From Rosa chinensis (lineage: Eukaryota > Streptophyta > Magnoliopsida > Rosales > Rosaceae), in assembly GCF_002994745.2 (NCBI RefSeq), contig NC_037091.1, forward strand, positions 2,783,501 through 2,847,500: a stretch of DNA of 64,000 nt. The letters are read 5' to 3'. Every line of letters begins with the position of its first letter. The first letter of the stretch is position 1. The translations under genes were made by a program, and so were the position numbers. The notes below the pieces were generated by a model, which made no database searches, was not told the DNA's origin, and was given only the letters and a program-made list of their open reading frames with translations. This document shows, piece after piece, positions 1-12,073 of this stretch.

Positions 1-437
1 TACGTATGTCAATTTTAGTTTAGTCAAAAAATATCTTTTTTCAATAAAATATTAATAAAATTTCAAATTCAAATTTATTTTCTTCAAATTAACGGATTCT
101 GATGAAATTCAAATTTAACTAGACAATTTATTCGTTTAAAATATTGTTTCCCATCCATATCATTGTTATCATTCAGCAGCATCATGAAAGATGACAATAA
201 ATACCTTTGATAGGGAAATTTTTGGATTCAGGCATATTATGGGTGGAGTATATAGTTTGGATTATTGATTCAGAAGATCAATTAGGTAGGGTCATCAATG
301 ATTCAATGATATCCATGTTTCTTAATTAGTTTATTGTTTTAACCTTCATGCATCCATCCACTTGAAAGTTAAGCATGTGGAGACCGGTGCATATAATCCC
401 TCAAAAGACATTCTGTCATTCAAGCAATATTAATTTT
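1..437. other. AT-rich intergenic DNA
   Basis: No open frame or recognisable domain. It is flanking DNA up to the left end of the inverted-repeat element that starts at about 438. Confidence 0.6.
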
Positions 438-568
438 GGGGCCCCTTTTTAAAACTACACACCCTCTTAATATTTTATTAGTTTCTTCTATTCTCTTTAA
501 ATTTCTTTCCAACATTGCCCTTACAGCCATAACTTTTTCGACTCCTTCCATCTTCATCATTTTCGACG

Positions 569-1515
569 ATGATGGCTCTCCGATTGAGAACCAACCACCG
601 AACCCTCACAAACCCATCTCTCATTCACCTCTTCTCCACTTCCTCTGTTAAACAGTGACAAGCGTGGCCCGTGGACCACCATTGTATCGATATTGTCCCA
701 ACTTAACCACTCATTTGGTGTTGGGTTTTAATCACAAAATGTCTTGGTACAATTGGGTGAGATCCACCCACTTATCAGTTATATTTTATTTGTCACTTTT
801 CCAATGTGGAATCTTTCCTCTCCAACACGCCCCCTCACATGCAACCTACTCTAGGTCTGCACGTGAAATTAATTAATCCAATTTCACATTGGAAATTGGG
901 ACACAAGCCTCATATCAGAGACTTGGTCAATACAATCCAAGGCCCACATTGGACACTTGGTAATTTCGATGACAATACAGAGAACCCTAATTTGGCTCAT
1001 GATACGTGCCTACGTGGAGACGCAATTGGAGAAGGACCCGCTCTGATACCATGTTAGACAGCGACAAGCGTGGCCCTTGGCCCACCATTGTACCGATACT
1101 GTCCCAACTTAACCACCCGTTAGGTGTTGGGTTTTAATCACAAAAGGCCTCGGTACAATTGGGTGAGATCCACCCACTTATCAGTTATATTTTATTTGTC
1201 ACTTTTTCAATGTGGGATCTTTCCTCTCCAACATCCTCCTCAGACCCATCCGACTCAACCGACCCAATTGAACCCAATCCCCAGTCCGACTCCTCCTCTC
1301 TGTCTCCAATTACTTCAGCGATGTCAAAACCTGCATCAGGCAACAGTCACAGTCACAACAACAACTCTTCAGACCCACTTCACACTCACAGCAACAACAC
1401 AGCAGACCCACTTCTCATAACAACAGCCCTTGTCTCTCTTGGCCTTCCAAGACTGCCTCCTTGGCCGGGAGGGATCGAACTCGCTTTCCTCTGTTCTTCT
1501 TCTCTCTGCGCGTGA
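569..1515 (+). pseudogene. Captured gene fragment with mitochondrial-presequence-like N terminus, split by a TRIM
   Basis: An ATG at 569 (or 572) opens a frame rich in Arg, Ser and Thr, starting MMALRLRTNHRTL and reaching a motif IHLFSTSS at 620-645, typical of plant mitochondrial presequences. The frame is cut at 645 by the TRIM. If the TRIM and one 5-bp target duplication are disregarded, the same frame continues from 1239 (DPSDSTDPIEPNP) to a stop at 1513-1515. The intact parent would be a presequence followed by a Ser/Pro/Asn-rich linker. No catalytic domain is visible, so the parent family is not identified. Its position inside long TIRs suggests capture from a nuclear gene for an organelle protein. 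Confidence 0.5.
646..1233 (-). mobile_element. TRIM retrotransposon (588 bp)
   Basis: Two 182-bp direct repeats, 646-827 and 1052-1233, begin TGTT and end AACA and are highly similar. On the minus strand, TGGTATCAGAGC (1040-1051) directly follows the LTR at 1052-1233; this is the standard primer-binding site complementary to initiator Met tRNA. A purine-rich tract lies beside the other LTR (about 828-838). The 5-bp target duplication TCCTC (641-645 and 1234-1238) is perfect. The interior is about 224 bp and codes for nothing, as expected of a terminal-repeat retrotransposon in miniature, which needs enzymes from other elements. It is younger than the gene fragment it splits. Confidence 0.93.
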
Positions 1516-1857
1516 GGCGTGTTCTAAAACCTTCGAATTGGTATGAAACTGCTTTATCAAACTAAATGAAAGCCATAAGCACTGAGCCACTTCGAATTGG
1601 GCTTTTCCAGTTCTTCTGCCATGATGGCTCTATTGGAGGATTATGAACAACTGTATTCATAATTTTGGGATACCCACAATGAAGTACAACCCTTATGGAC
1701 ACGATGCTCACCGCAGCGATATATTGTCTGAACTAATCAACAATGAAGTACAACCCTTCTGTTTAAACCTAGTTTCTCATACTTGTGTGAGTATAAGGGT
1801 CAGGTTGGAAGGTTCTTTATGTTGGTGGTGCACTTTACAATAGTCTGGGTGGAGAAT

Positions 1858-2032
1858 TCAAATGATGAGGGGTTCCGGGGATCATGATGAGCGAATTGAG
1901 GGAAATATGGTTCGGAAAGAAATTGAGATCTTTGGTTGGTTTAATGTGGAATCAAATGATGAGGGGGCCTGGGGTCATGATGAGTGGATTGTGGGAAATA
2001 TGGGTCAGAAAGAAATTGAATCTTTGGTTGGT
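1858..2032. repeat. Diverged tandem duplication, about 83-bp units
   Basis: Two copies, about 1858-1940 and 1951-2032, share the order TCAAATGATGAGG, GGTCATGATGAG, GGAAATATGG, AGAAATTGA, TCTTTGGTTGGT. They lie inside the long-TIR element. The open frame across them reflects the repeat and is not taken as a gene. Confidence 0.7.
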
Positions 2033-2498
2033 CATGGTGGTGGATGGAACTGGGTTCTGGGGAAGAGATCGATGTCAATTGGACTTGGTAGGTTTATATC
2101 TCCCGGCTTTGGTGTTCTTCTCATAGCTTTAACCAATTTACTTTTGTTTTGCAATATGTTCTTCAAGATGAAAAGCTCATGTTAACTGCTAGCGAATGTG
2201 TCTTAGTTCCTCAAATCACATGGTTATTTCCTCAATTCTGGTTCTTGCATTTCAAATCAAGGGATTTTGTATATGGTTGAATGGTTGATGACTCGAGTTC
2301 CATTCATGAGGAGTGGTCTGATACTTTTACAGTTTGTTGCTGGGTTCTTTTCTATCGAGTTGGACTGTTGGGGAGAGATTAGACAGTAGGGGAAAATAAA
2401 GTGACTAAACAGGGATATTTTAGGAAGAGAAAAAAACATCAGCCAACTAAAATTATTAAAATATTAAGAGGGTGTGTAGTTTTGAAAAAGGGCCGTGC

Positions 2499-3837
2499 AA
2501 ATTTTACTCCTCTTAATTTTTTGTAGTTTAGCTGATAAATCTATACTCAGAATGCATATAATAAGATGACAATATTAATTTGCTTAATTAAGTGCTCACC
2601 ACATGGGACAAATTATTTAAAGATCAGAAAGCTTGTGAAATTTGAATGCTTTCTTGAAGATTATAGCACTTAAATAATTATCTTGTTTTGTTTGTATGTG
2701 ACTAAGCTTCTTCTGTAAGCACATGCTATAAGGTGGTTGTATAGTTGCTACAAGTGAAATGGTATCTTTTATTATTGCTGTTTTAGTTTGTTTTATTCCT
2801 CATGTTGAATGCAGCAAATTAAGGAGATGATCATCTTTTTTCCTTAATTACAAAAGGACTACTAAAGGATATATATTATCATTGCAGAAAGCCACACATT
2901 GATTAAGATATATGATCACTTGACCTAATTGATTAAACCGTAAAGCATGAAGGTGGCTATGAGATTCCAGGGACTCGAGAGGAACTATTCCAAATTAATG
3001 TGCTCAATTATTAGGCATTTATGTGAAATTTTCAATCCAAAAAATTTCAGCTTGACTTGAGTCAAGGGGCACTTTATTTACAACTAAACAATTGTCCAAA
3101 AATATATAGACTATAGACTACTTGTGTATGAGGTTTATATACTCTATTTTAAAAGCTTTATCTACTAGATTAAGAGACCCAATGGGAGGGACTTGTGCTT
3201 AGTACTTTTGCTCACGTTTTGAGGTCCTACAAGTGCAATTTATGGACAAATTGAGGCCAAAAATAGTAAGCCTGAAGTTCAGCGCATCAGCCCCACCGCA
3301 TGACACCACCATCAGCCTTCGGTCTCCTAGCCACCAATCCCATCACATGAGGCTACTCGCTGCCATCAAACTCATACTGTCTGCAAGCTGGTTCAGACTT
3401 ACTGTCACATCCAAACCATCAAAAATCCAATCATTGTCTACCGAAAATCTAAATCCAATAATTTTTAGAAAATCGCGATGAGAGCCCACACCGGTGGTAG
3501 CCCCGTTAGCATTTCCCCAATCACAATCAGGAAAGAGGAATTCCCTTGCCCAGCTGCACTTGCAGGCCTAACGCGGAGATGAGTACAAGCTCCCCATTGC
3601 CGCTGACCCAAGCCTCTCAAGCGAGACTAGAAGAAGAAAAAGATAGAGAGAAAGAGTCATTTTTTTCTATATAATATTTGTTTGATATTATTTGGCCTCT
3701 TTGGTTGGGCCTAATTAATCTTGTTTTTTTTTTTTTTTTGAAATGAATTAATCTTGTTTTCACTTTAATGCAGTTCATTTTTTTGTTTTTTTGTTTTTGG
3801 AAAGGCAGTTCATTTTTTTTTGTCAAAATAAAATGTG
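2499..3837. other. Intergenic DNA with no supported gene
   Basis: Mostly AT-rich. A more GC-balanced stretch at 3230-3610 has fragmentary frames on both strands and could be an old retroelement remnant, but I recognise no domain. A poly-T run lies at 3723-3739. The segment ends at the 5-bp target duplication (3833-3837) of the copia element. Confidence 0.5.
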
Positions 3838-4071
3838 TGTTCAAGTAAATCCAGAATATGTGTCTGCCTCAAACTATAGGTTACTTGATCTAGTGGTAAT
3901 AGGATTAGAATTAGAGATAATATCGAAGAATCTTGGAGATATTCAATCAATGTAATATTACGTTTCCTTGTACAACTCTAATTCTATGACTTGTAATCCT
4001 CTATATAAAGAGGCTCCTATTATCAATAAAAGTACGACTCAATTCTCTCCCAATTCAGTTTTCCTTCAACA
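3838..4071 (+). repeat. Copia 5' LTR
   Basis: 234-bp LTR with a TATA-like CTCTATATAAAGAGG near 4000-4014 and an AATAAAAG motif about 12 bases further on. It matches the two halves of the 3' LTR, 13828-13973 and 16798-16876. Confidence 0.9.
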
Positions 4072-4596
4072 CGTTATCAGCACGAAACTCTAACCCTAAA
4101 ATCTCAAAAACCAAAAATCTTAAAACCCTAGATCACCTTGCCACAGCGCGCCATACCGTGCCACACCAGAATCTCTAATTAGAGGTATGTTTTAAAGTTC
4201 CAGTTTTTAGAGTTTTTGTTCCTTTTCTCTTCTTTTTCCTCGGGGACTTGTAACCTCACTTCTTCTACCCCCATTTCTTCTTCTTAGGGGAGACCAAAAG
4301 CAGAACTGTGGGGCTTCGCGCTCACTCCAAGCTTGGAGTTTGTAGAATCCTCCAAACTTAAGTTTGTTGAGAAGTTATGATAGACCACAAACACATCATT
4401 GTTTCGATCTAATCCAATACCTCATGGAATCGGATTTCTTGGAAGCGACTACGCTTAGAAATCCCTAATTTCTTGGAAGCGATTACACTCGGAAATTCAT
4501 AATTTCTGGGGAGCGACTACGCTCAGAAATTTTATATGTTTTCATGGTAGCCTTTTACACTCTGAAACTAACCATAATTTCTTGTTCTCTTTCAGG

Positions 4597-5609
4597 ATGA
4601 GTAACCTGAACAAATTAGACTTTGCTCCATTGGGAACAATTGGCTCTGGATATCACAAGTGGGTTCGTGATGTCCGCCAGCATCTCAAGGCCGATGGAAT
4701 CGTGGATACGATTCTCGAGCCTAGCCAAGACGTGCTAACTGTTGAGCGAGCTCAAGCTTTGGAAGCAAATAGAGCAGCCTTAGAGGCAAATAAGGTGAAA
4801 GCCATCATCCTAATGACTCGTCATATGGATGATTCGCTCCAGTACGAGTATATGAATGAAGAAGACCCCAGGAGGTTGTGGGTCTTACTCAAAGAAAGAT
4901 GGCATAGCCTCCGCTTATGTGATTTCAAGTCAGTTATTGACTACAACTTGGAAGCACTTCGCATTAAATCCTTAATGGAATTCTGTGAAACAGATATCAC
5001 AGATGCGATGTTGATTTAGAGGACTCTCTCTACCTTCCCCGTCTTTGTTTTGATGATTGCAAAGAATTATCAAGTTGATATTACTACAAGACGGATCACA
5101 AGGTTTCATGAGCTCATTAGAGCTATGAATGTCACTGAAAAGTATGATAACATCCTTGTGAAGAACTATAATTTGAGACCCGTGGGAACATAGCATTTTT
5201 TTGAGTCTAATTATAGTCGCGCCCCTGAGGGAGGGCGCGAAGAGCGAAACCCTAAATTTAGGACAATTCTGGACGTTCTGGTCTATATTCTCGCTCTAAT
5301 GAGGAAGGTAACCGCCAAAATAGGGGGACACGGAACCAAAGAGGTCAACTTGGAAAGAGAGAGAGAGGCAACGCCTCTGGCCATGTTGGTGGCTCCACCA
5401 ACACTAAGAGTAATCCTAATGACACTTTCAAAGCGCCTCAATTAATGGAGTCTGAGCACAGAGATGTATGTTCCCGATTGAGAGTGTCCGGTCATTGGGC
5501 ACACATTTGTAGAGCTCATGGAAATATCGTCACCGCCTACAAAGCATATTGTGAAGTAAGAGAAGCTTACTATGTGGAACAAGAAGATCAAGAAGATGAT
5601 CTAGAGTGA
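4597..5609 (+). pseudogene. Copia gag remnant
   Basis: The frame starts MSNLNKLDFAPL at 4597, a typical plant copia gag start, and runs with the expected RLWVLLKERW segment to a stop at 5017-5019. The same frame then continues past that stop. A degraded zinc knuckle is visible near 5469-5520 (VSGHWAHICRAHGN), keeping two Cys and one His but lacking one ligand. The remnant ends in an acidic stretch at about 5600. It would package element RNA if intact; here it is broken. Confidence 0.85.
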
Positions 5610-6449
5610 AGGGTTGAAGACTTCAAATCTGGCTAGGATCAATAGATCGCCAATTCTGTTTAAGTTTTTATTTTTCCAAGAGATGTAATAGGCAATTGCC
5701 ATATACTTTTTAGTAATGCTATTGGTTTAGTTTTCTTCACATAGGCTCATCCAAATTGAGTATGATGTCTATGATGGTTTTGAGATAAGTGGTACTTAAG
5801 TGTGCCTTGCTCCACCGACATCTCTCTACTCACCGGGTCATATTTATGTTGGAGTTATTGAAAGAATTTAAACAACTACCTTTGTTTTGCATTAGCTACC
5901 ATTTGGATTAGATTCTCTTAATGGTTAAGAGACAATGATGTACTCCGTGGGCTTACGAATAAAATTTCGAGTTCTTTTCATTATCACTCCATTTTGATTC
6001 TGAGCATATTACTTTGTGACTGCGATGGCTAGGCCATCAGTATTCATTCAAGGACATGGAATAGCCCAAGTTCCCCTTGCCAAATGGCACTTTGATTACT
6101 GTCACAGAAACTCTCTATGCTCCTAGGGTAAATCGCACCTATGAATAGCCAATGGATTTCATGCAAAAACGCATGTAGAGAATGGAAATGAGTTCTTTTG
6201 CAATACCTCTAACGATTGCGAACAGATGAGCATCTTAGAGAAGTTTATGTGTCACTAGTGGACTCTATGTCACCTCTAGTGGACTCTACGTCACTATTCG
6301 AGCTATTAAATCCAATAAAGTTATGAGAGAAAATCTCTTGGATTTAGACACATATTAGCTTTGTCACAATAGGATAGGTCATCCTGGTCATGATACGATG
6401 ATTCGTATACTAAAGACTTCACACATATCCATTCTCTCGAGCGAAATGA
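5610..6449 (+). pseudogene. Copia protease/GAG-pre-integrase region, heavily decayed
   Basis: By position between gag and integrase this should hold the aspartic protease and pre-integrase domain. Stops occur in all frames and no catalytic DSG-type motif survives. The call rests on context only. Confidence 0.45.
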
Positions 6450-7800
6450 AGCATGAATCAAACGTTGATTCCTGGACTAAGCGTGACCGTCGCCGCTGCC
6501 TCTAGCACTGCCGTCGTCCACTACTTGCCTAGGGCTAGCACAGTCCCTATCCATGATGCCATGGATGGCGTCCATCATGGTGATGGTGCCCTAAGTGATG
6601 TTGCAATCACCGACTTTGCTTCAAATAGCGTTTCAGACGCTCAAGCCCAACCAAAATCCTCATTTGTTGCTTCTAAAGCCTCTCGCTTGTTTTACAAAGC
6701 CTGTTTCTAAGGAAAATTAGGACTGAGATCGTCCTACGCAAAGGATATGAAAATACTCATTCTGTTCTTACATAGAATCCATGGGGATTCTGTGGACTGA
6801 TTCAACCAACTTACGAACGTTTAAATATTTCATGATGTTGGTTGACATGCAAACATATTGGTCATGTGTTGTGCCATTGTCCACCGGTCAATGATGCTTA
6901 TACTACACTCCTAGCAAATACCATATGACAACGGGCTCACTCTCTGGATCATCCTATTCAGTCAATTGGACTTGACAACACTAGAGAGTTTACATCGAAG
7001 ACTTTCGATGGTTATTGCATTGGGACTAATGTTGGACATCATATTCTCATGTACACACCAAAATGATCTCGCGGAAACGACTACGATGGTAGCCCAGACA
7101 TTGGTAATGCACACCAATCTCCTTATTTATGCTTGGGGTGATGCAATATCGCATGCAGCTATGCTAATTAGTTTATGACCCACCGCCACTCAATCTACCT
7201 CTGCGTTGCAGATAGTGTCTGGGTACCAGTATCGTACTTACGCATATTTAAGTGTGTCATTTATATGCCAATTGCGCCGCCACAGCGCACTATGATGGGT
7301 CCTTACAGACGAATGGGCAACTAAGTTGCATTTGAGACTCCAACAATCGTCCGCCACTTAATGCCCTTGCTAGGCGATCTCTTTACCGCTAGATTTGAGG
7401 ATTGTCACTTTGATGAGACAGTCTTCCAGTCATCAAGGGGAAATAAGAACACATATGTTTAATAGGAACGATAGGAATTATCCTGGTCTGTCCCCACTAC
7501 GTCTCATCTCGATCCCCACTAAAGTGACGAGACCACACATATCTGCTGCAAACATGCCTGCAATAATGGACGTCTCTACCATAGGATGTAGCGCCAACGC
7601 CATAGAGAGTGGCACTCTGGCGTTACAGGCCATGACCCCAACTAGGATGCGTGGGAGGCCCGTGCGTTCAAATGATACTTTGGCACAACCCAATCCTTGG
7701 ATCATAGATACTCAAAATTCATCTTATGAGAATCTTCCGGATTATGGTTATCATTGGGGGACGTCTCAACGTCATAACCTATACCCAAGAATATAGAGCT
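6450..7800 (+). pseudogene. Copia integrase remnant
   Basis: Between about 6790 and 7060 the translation, across stops, shows an integrase-core pattern: a segment with GHVLCHCPPVND, then IQSIGLDNTREFTSKTFDGY, including the Asp-Asn pair and the downstream region typical of the copia integrase core. A further open stretch (7395-7796) corresponds to the poorly conserved integrase C terminus. Stops and frameshifts are frequent. The sequence stays copia-like up to 7909, where the hAT element enters. Confidence 0.75.
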
Positions 7801-7909
7801 CTATGAATATTACACTAGTGTACATGAGACGTGGGATAGAAATTCCATCATAATTGATGATGTAATCACGCATTTCGTTGCACATGAGTTTGTTGAGTCT
7901 GAGTCTGAC

Positions 7910-10900
7910 TAGGCCTGGGATCAGTTCTGATAATGTCATATTTTGCCTGAACCGGAACCGCTAATCTTGTTTCGGTTCGGTTACTATGTTATTTATATTA
8001 GGAACCGTTCGAGAACCGAACTGTTCAGTTCGGTTCGGTTTTGATCTGTTTTCGGTTCCTGTAGCTGACAACAAAATGAAAGAATATTACAATTTCCCAG
8101 CTACACAAGACTGCAGCACAACACATATAAACTCAATCAACTGTTGAACTTCAATAGTTCAATGTTCCATCTCCAGAAAGTACAGAACTTCAAGTCTTCA
8201 ACTACATGAGAGTTGAGATTACACTATTACATAATGCAATCAATGAAAACGGTTAATGGCCTAATCAGTTAATGGCATGAAAATAAGAAAAAGAAACAAT
8301 GAAACCAAGATTGTTCCAACAATAAACTGATGCAGTACAATCATTACAATGCACAAAGAATTGTATCCACAATCCACAAATATTGCAGTCTTGCACATGT
8401 GCAACATAAACATCTTTGAATGAAAAAGAACCAATATGCTGAAATCGATAAACCAGTTTACTCCACATTCCAACTTCCAAATTGCCTTCATTCTTTGATC
8501 CACAGTCCATACTTCATAGAGAGAGGTGCTTTAAAACTGAATTCCTGCATTAATAGTACAATTGAACATGAGACCAAAACATGGAACCAAAACAAAAGCA
8601 AAACAGTCCCAAAACATAACCAACACATTCACAAAACTTGGAACCAAAACAGAAGCAAAATAGTCTCAAAGTCTGGAACCAAACAGAAGCAAAAACACAA
8701 TGCAAAAGCAAACTGCAAATTGCAAAGTCATACATCAATGAACTCAAATGACACAAACTGATACAAAAACACAATGAACTGAAATGATACAAACTGATAT
8801 GTATTATATATCACTCTTTTACACATCAATACACAACACAATGAACAAAGCATAAACTGAAAACACAACACAAAGTCACAAACTGCATTCTATACTTACT
8901 AATTTTCACAAAATGATACATAGTTGCATACTGAAATGAAAACAAGAACAAAGTTGCTCACCTTAGGCAGTCACTTTGATGCTTCTTGAACTTCTTTTGG
9001 TTGACTTAGCTGCATCATAAGTTGTAGATGTCCTATTGACCTTACTACCCTTTGAAGGCATCGATGATGTAGTTGCCTCCTTCTCCTTCCTTTCCTTTTC
9101 TTCTTTATCTTGTTCTGCATAACAAATAATTGAAACACATGGATTTGATCAGAAACTGCAACATCGGTAACAGAAAAATTCAAACACAAACAATGAGGGA
9201 ATCACACCTTTTTCCACTTCTTCAAACCATTCCATTTCCTCCCGAGTAGGAACATAAGCCAAGCCAGTAATGGAATCTGATTTCAGCCAGTTTTGAAGGC
9301 AAATTAATGCCTCAACTGATCTAGGAGTCAAAGAACTCCTATGAGGATCTATAATCCTCTTTCCGGTGCTAAAAGTAGATTCACTTGCCACTATCGACAC
9401 TTGGATGGCAAGAACATCTTTGGCAACAGTTTGGAGGTTAGGATATTTAGGACCATTCAGCTTCCACCATGTCAAAATATTGAAATCAGAGCCTTTGGGA
9501 GGCTTCTCTATAGGGTCTAGAAGGTACCTATCTACCTCATTGTTCACCACCACTGCATCACCATCTTCAAGCTCTCTATCCCATTCCTCAAGCATATCTG
9601 CCATCTTCCCGGTAACTCTAGTTGAAGTGTATCTGCTACTGCCAGCAGTTTGAGTCACCTCAGATGATCTAGTTCTTTGTGAACTCTGTGAGGGCAGCGT
9701 AGCTGCATACAGATCAGTCAAGGAGACCACCAATTCTTTCAATTCAGCACTCTTTTTCTTAATCACTAAATCCTCCATGTTCAACATCTTCTTGCACACA
9801 TTTTCAAAAAATAGAATCTTATACCTCGGATCCAAAACCAAGGCAACTAGCAATAGTTGGTTGATGTCCCCAAGCTTTCCAAAATATTTTTGGTACTTGA
9901 CCCTCATCTTCTGCGCCATCTGAAATAGGATCTTTTGTGTAACATCATGGTTGTCCATAGGTTGACAAAACAAATCTTCAATCTCAACATGGATTGAAAC
10001 AATATCATGGAAAGCTTTTGGTGAGGTAGGGTGATTTGTGGCACTAACACTCAATGTTACATTGTAAAATACCTTCAAGAATTTGACAAACACAACTGCC
10101 TTTTCCCAATCTGCTGCATTAGGTGGTCCAACCCTCTTACTAGATGCCCTACTGCTCCTAATTGCAAATAAATCAACACTGAAATCACCCGGCTCTTCAC
10201 CATCTTCCTCAACAGCCTCTTCATCTTCATCCAAATAAGACGTGTACTTGCTGTCCTCATCATCTTTCAGCCTATCAAATGCCTTTCTAAGCTCTAAAGC
10301 TGTTTCCAACATAATGTAGGTGGAATTCCACCTTGTTGGAACATCCAACACACAAATCCTCTTGCAATCATCCACCTCTTTTTCTATACAAGACCTAAAT
10401 GCATCTAACCTTGATGAGCTTGATCTAACATATCGAACTGCATTCCTTATACTAGACACAGATTAATCCAGTAAATGTAGGATAGACCTCACAATGAGAT
10501 TGACTATATGTGCTAAACAGCGAACATGCAGATATTTCCCACCAAAAATAGCACTCTTTTCCCAATCGTTCATTTTGTTCCTAATGTAATCTATGGCATA
10601 CTTATTTGCAGAAGCATTATCCACAGAAATAGTTAAGACTCTATCAATAGACTAAGCCCTCAAACATGACTCCAAAATTCTTCCGATTGTAACTCCTTGA
10701 TGATTTGATATTACACAAAAATTTAGAACTCTCTTGTGCAATTTCCACCCATTATCTATGAAATGCGCAGTCAATACCATATAGTTGATGTTTTGAAGGG
10801 ATGTCCAAGTATCAGTTGTCAAGCACACACAATGACAACTCAATTCCTTCCTAAGCTCTTCCTTCTTCGACTGATACATTTTCAAAAAAAAATTCACTAT

Positions 10901-12073
10901 AACCTTCCTACAAGGAATTTTCCATTTCGGAATAGCCACCTTACAGAAATACTTAAAACCTGGTCTTTATATGGAACTAAAGGGCATTTCATCCATCACT
11001 ATCATAACCGTAGCAGCTTGAATGCAAGCTTCTTGAGTCCAGTGCCTAGTTACCATATTTTCATCTAAGTCATCAGCACCAAGCTGAGTTTGACTCGCTG
11101 CTAATTCTTTTCTACCCGGATATTCCTTGCATATTACATGTATGTGTTTAATCAGAGAACTAGTTCCATTACTACTCGAATTACATGCAAGGTGAGTAGT
11201 ACAATACTTACATTGTGCTCTTGTGGTGTGGCCAACTTCCTGCTCAATTCCATCCACAGTCTCCATAAGCGGGTGCTCCACCTTTATGAAATGTGCCCAA
11301 ATCCAACATCTCTCCTTAGATTTCTTCACTTTCTGAGCTTTCTTTGCCCTTTTTCTCTTTGCAGCAGCAATCTTTGCAGCACCTTTCTTCGTGGTGCTAG
11401 GATGATGCGACTGAGCTCCTTCAGTCTCTTCTCCTTACTGTGTTGTAGGTATAATCTCATTTCCAGGACTCCGAGTACTTGAATTAGAAGAAAGTGAATT
11501 CAAACTCATTTGCAGTCGAAGTATTGAACAATTTGGGAGGAATTGGGAATTAGGGATTAGTTACGATTTGCCGGTTTGGGATACAAACTGGGATAGTGGG
11601 ATTTAAGAATTGAAATTTTGGGTTTTGAAGCACATATGGGGTTATGAAGATAGACGGATTCTGGGTTTGGAACTTTGAATCAGGGAACTAAGGGAAGTGC
11701 ACTGTGTTCGACTGCAGGTCTGAGGTTGAGTGTTTGAGGCTTTGAGAGTTGAGAGATTTTTAGGTTAAGCTGTTTAGGTCGAGTGTTTAAGTCGTGATGT
11801 CGTGTTGACTTGCAAAGAAACGGGCCTGAGGTCTACATATACATGGGCTTCAGTGAATGAATATATGGGCTACTCAACTACTAGACATGGATACTGGTTC
11901 TAACAGTTTCGGAGAGTATGGAAAAAACATAACCGGAACTGAACCGGGTTTTCTAAAAAGGTTCGGTGCTTCCATTTTGACATGTTTTCAGAAGTTGAAA
12001 CCGAACCGAACCGCCGGTTCCGGTTCGACTCGGTCCGGTTTCACCGGTTCTCTGGTTCAAAATCCCAGGCCTA
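7910..12073 (-). mobile_element. hAT transposon (4.16 kb) inserted in the copia pol region
   Basis: Ends are the 12-bp inverted repeat TAGGCCTGGGAT (7910-7921; complement at 12062-12073). The 8-bp target duplication AGTCTGAC (7902-7909, 12074-12081) is perfect, as expected of hAT. Both subterminal regions (about 7947-8060 and 11925-12060) are crowded with AACCG/CGGTT motifs, like the transposase-binding repeats of Ac-type elements. It carries a BED-finger hAT transposase gene on the minus strand with four in-frame stops, so it is an autonomous-type element that has died. It is younger than its copia host. Confidence 0.95.
8963..11509 (-). pseudogene. hAT transposase, BED-finger, RICESLEEPER/DAYSLEEPER-like, disabled
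   Basis: One minus-strand frame runs from an ATG at 11507-11509 without a frameshift to about 9209. It then appears to splice (donor about 9208, acceptor TTATGCAG near 9118) to a last exon rich in Lys, Glu and Ser ending at 8963-8965. A BED zinc finger lies at about 11100-11330 (Cys-x2-Cys, then a distal His and Cys). The central RNase H-like region carries SVDNASANKYA. The C-terminal dimerisation region has VSIVASESTFSTGKRIIDPH. Four in-frame stops interrupt it: 11436-11438, 10967-10969, 10652-10654 and 10463-10465. The lack of indels suggests fairly recent death by point mutation. Confidence 0.92.

Larger units (their letters stand above)
438..2498. mobile_element. Long-TIR DNA transposon, non-autonomous, MULE-like candidate
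   Basis: The two ends are inverted repeats of about 45 bp. The left end (438-483) and the reverse complement of the right end (2452-2498) share a C-rich start, a T run and the core AAACTACACACCCTCTTAAT. The TIR length suits a Mutator-like element, but I could not find a clean 9-bp target duplication; the flanks share only AATTTT. No transposase is encoded. The interior holds a gene-like fragment (569-1515), a TRIM inserted in it, and a diverged tandem duplication (1858-2032). This layout fits a Pack-MULE, but the superfamily call is inference. Confidence 0.65.

Noticed and set aside
3233..3481. 82-codon open frame
   Set aside because: No recognisable domain, and the opposite strand is equally open in pieces; at most an old retroelement remnant.
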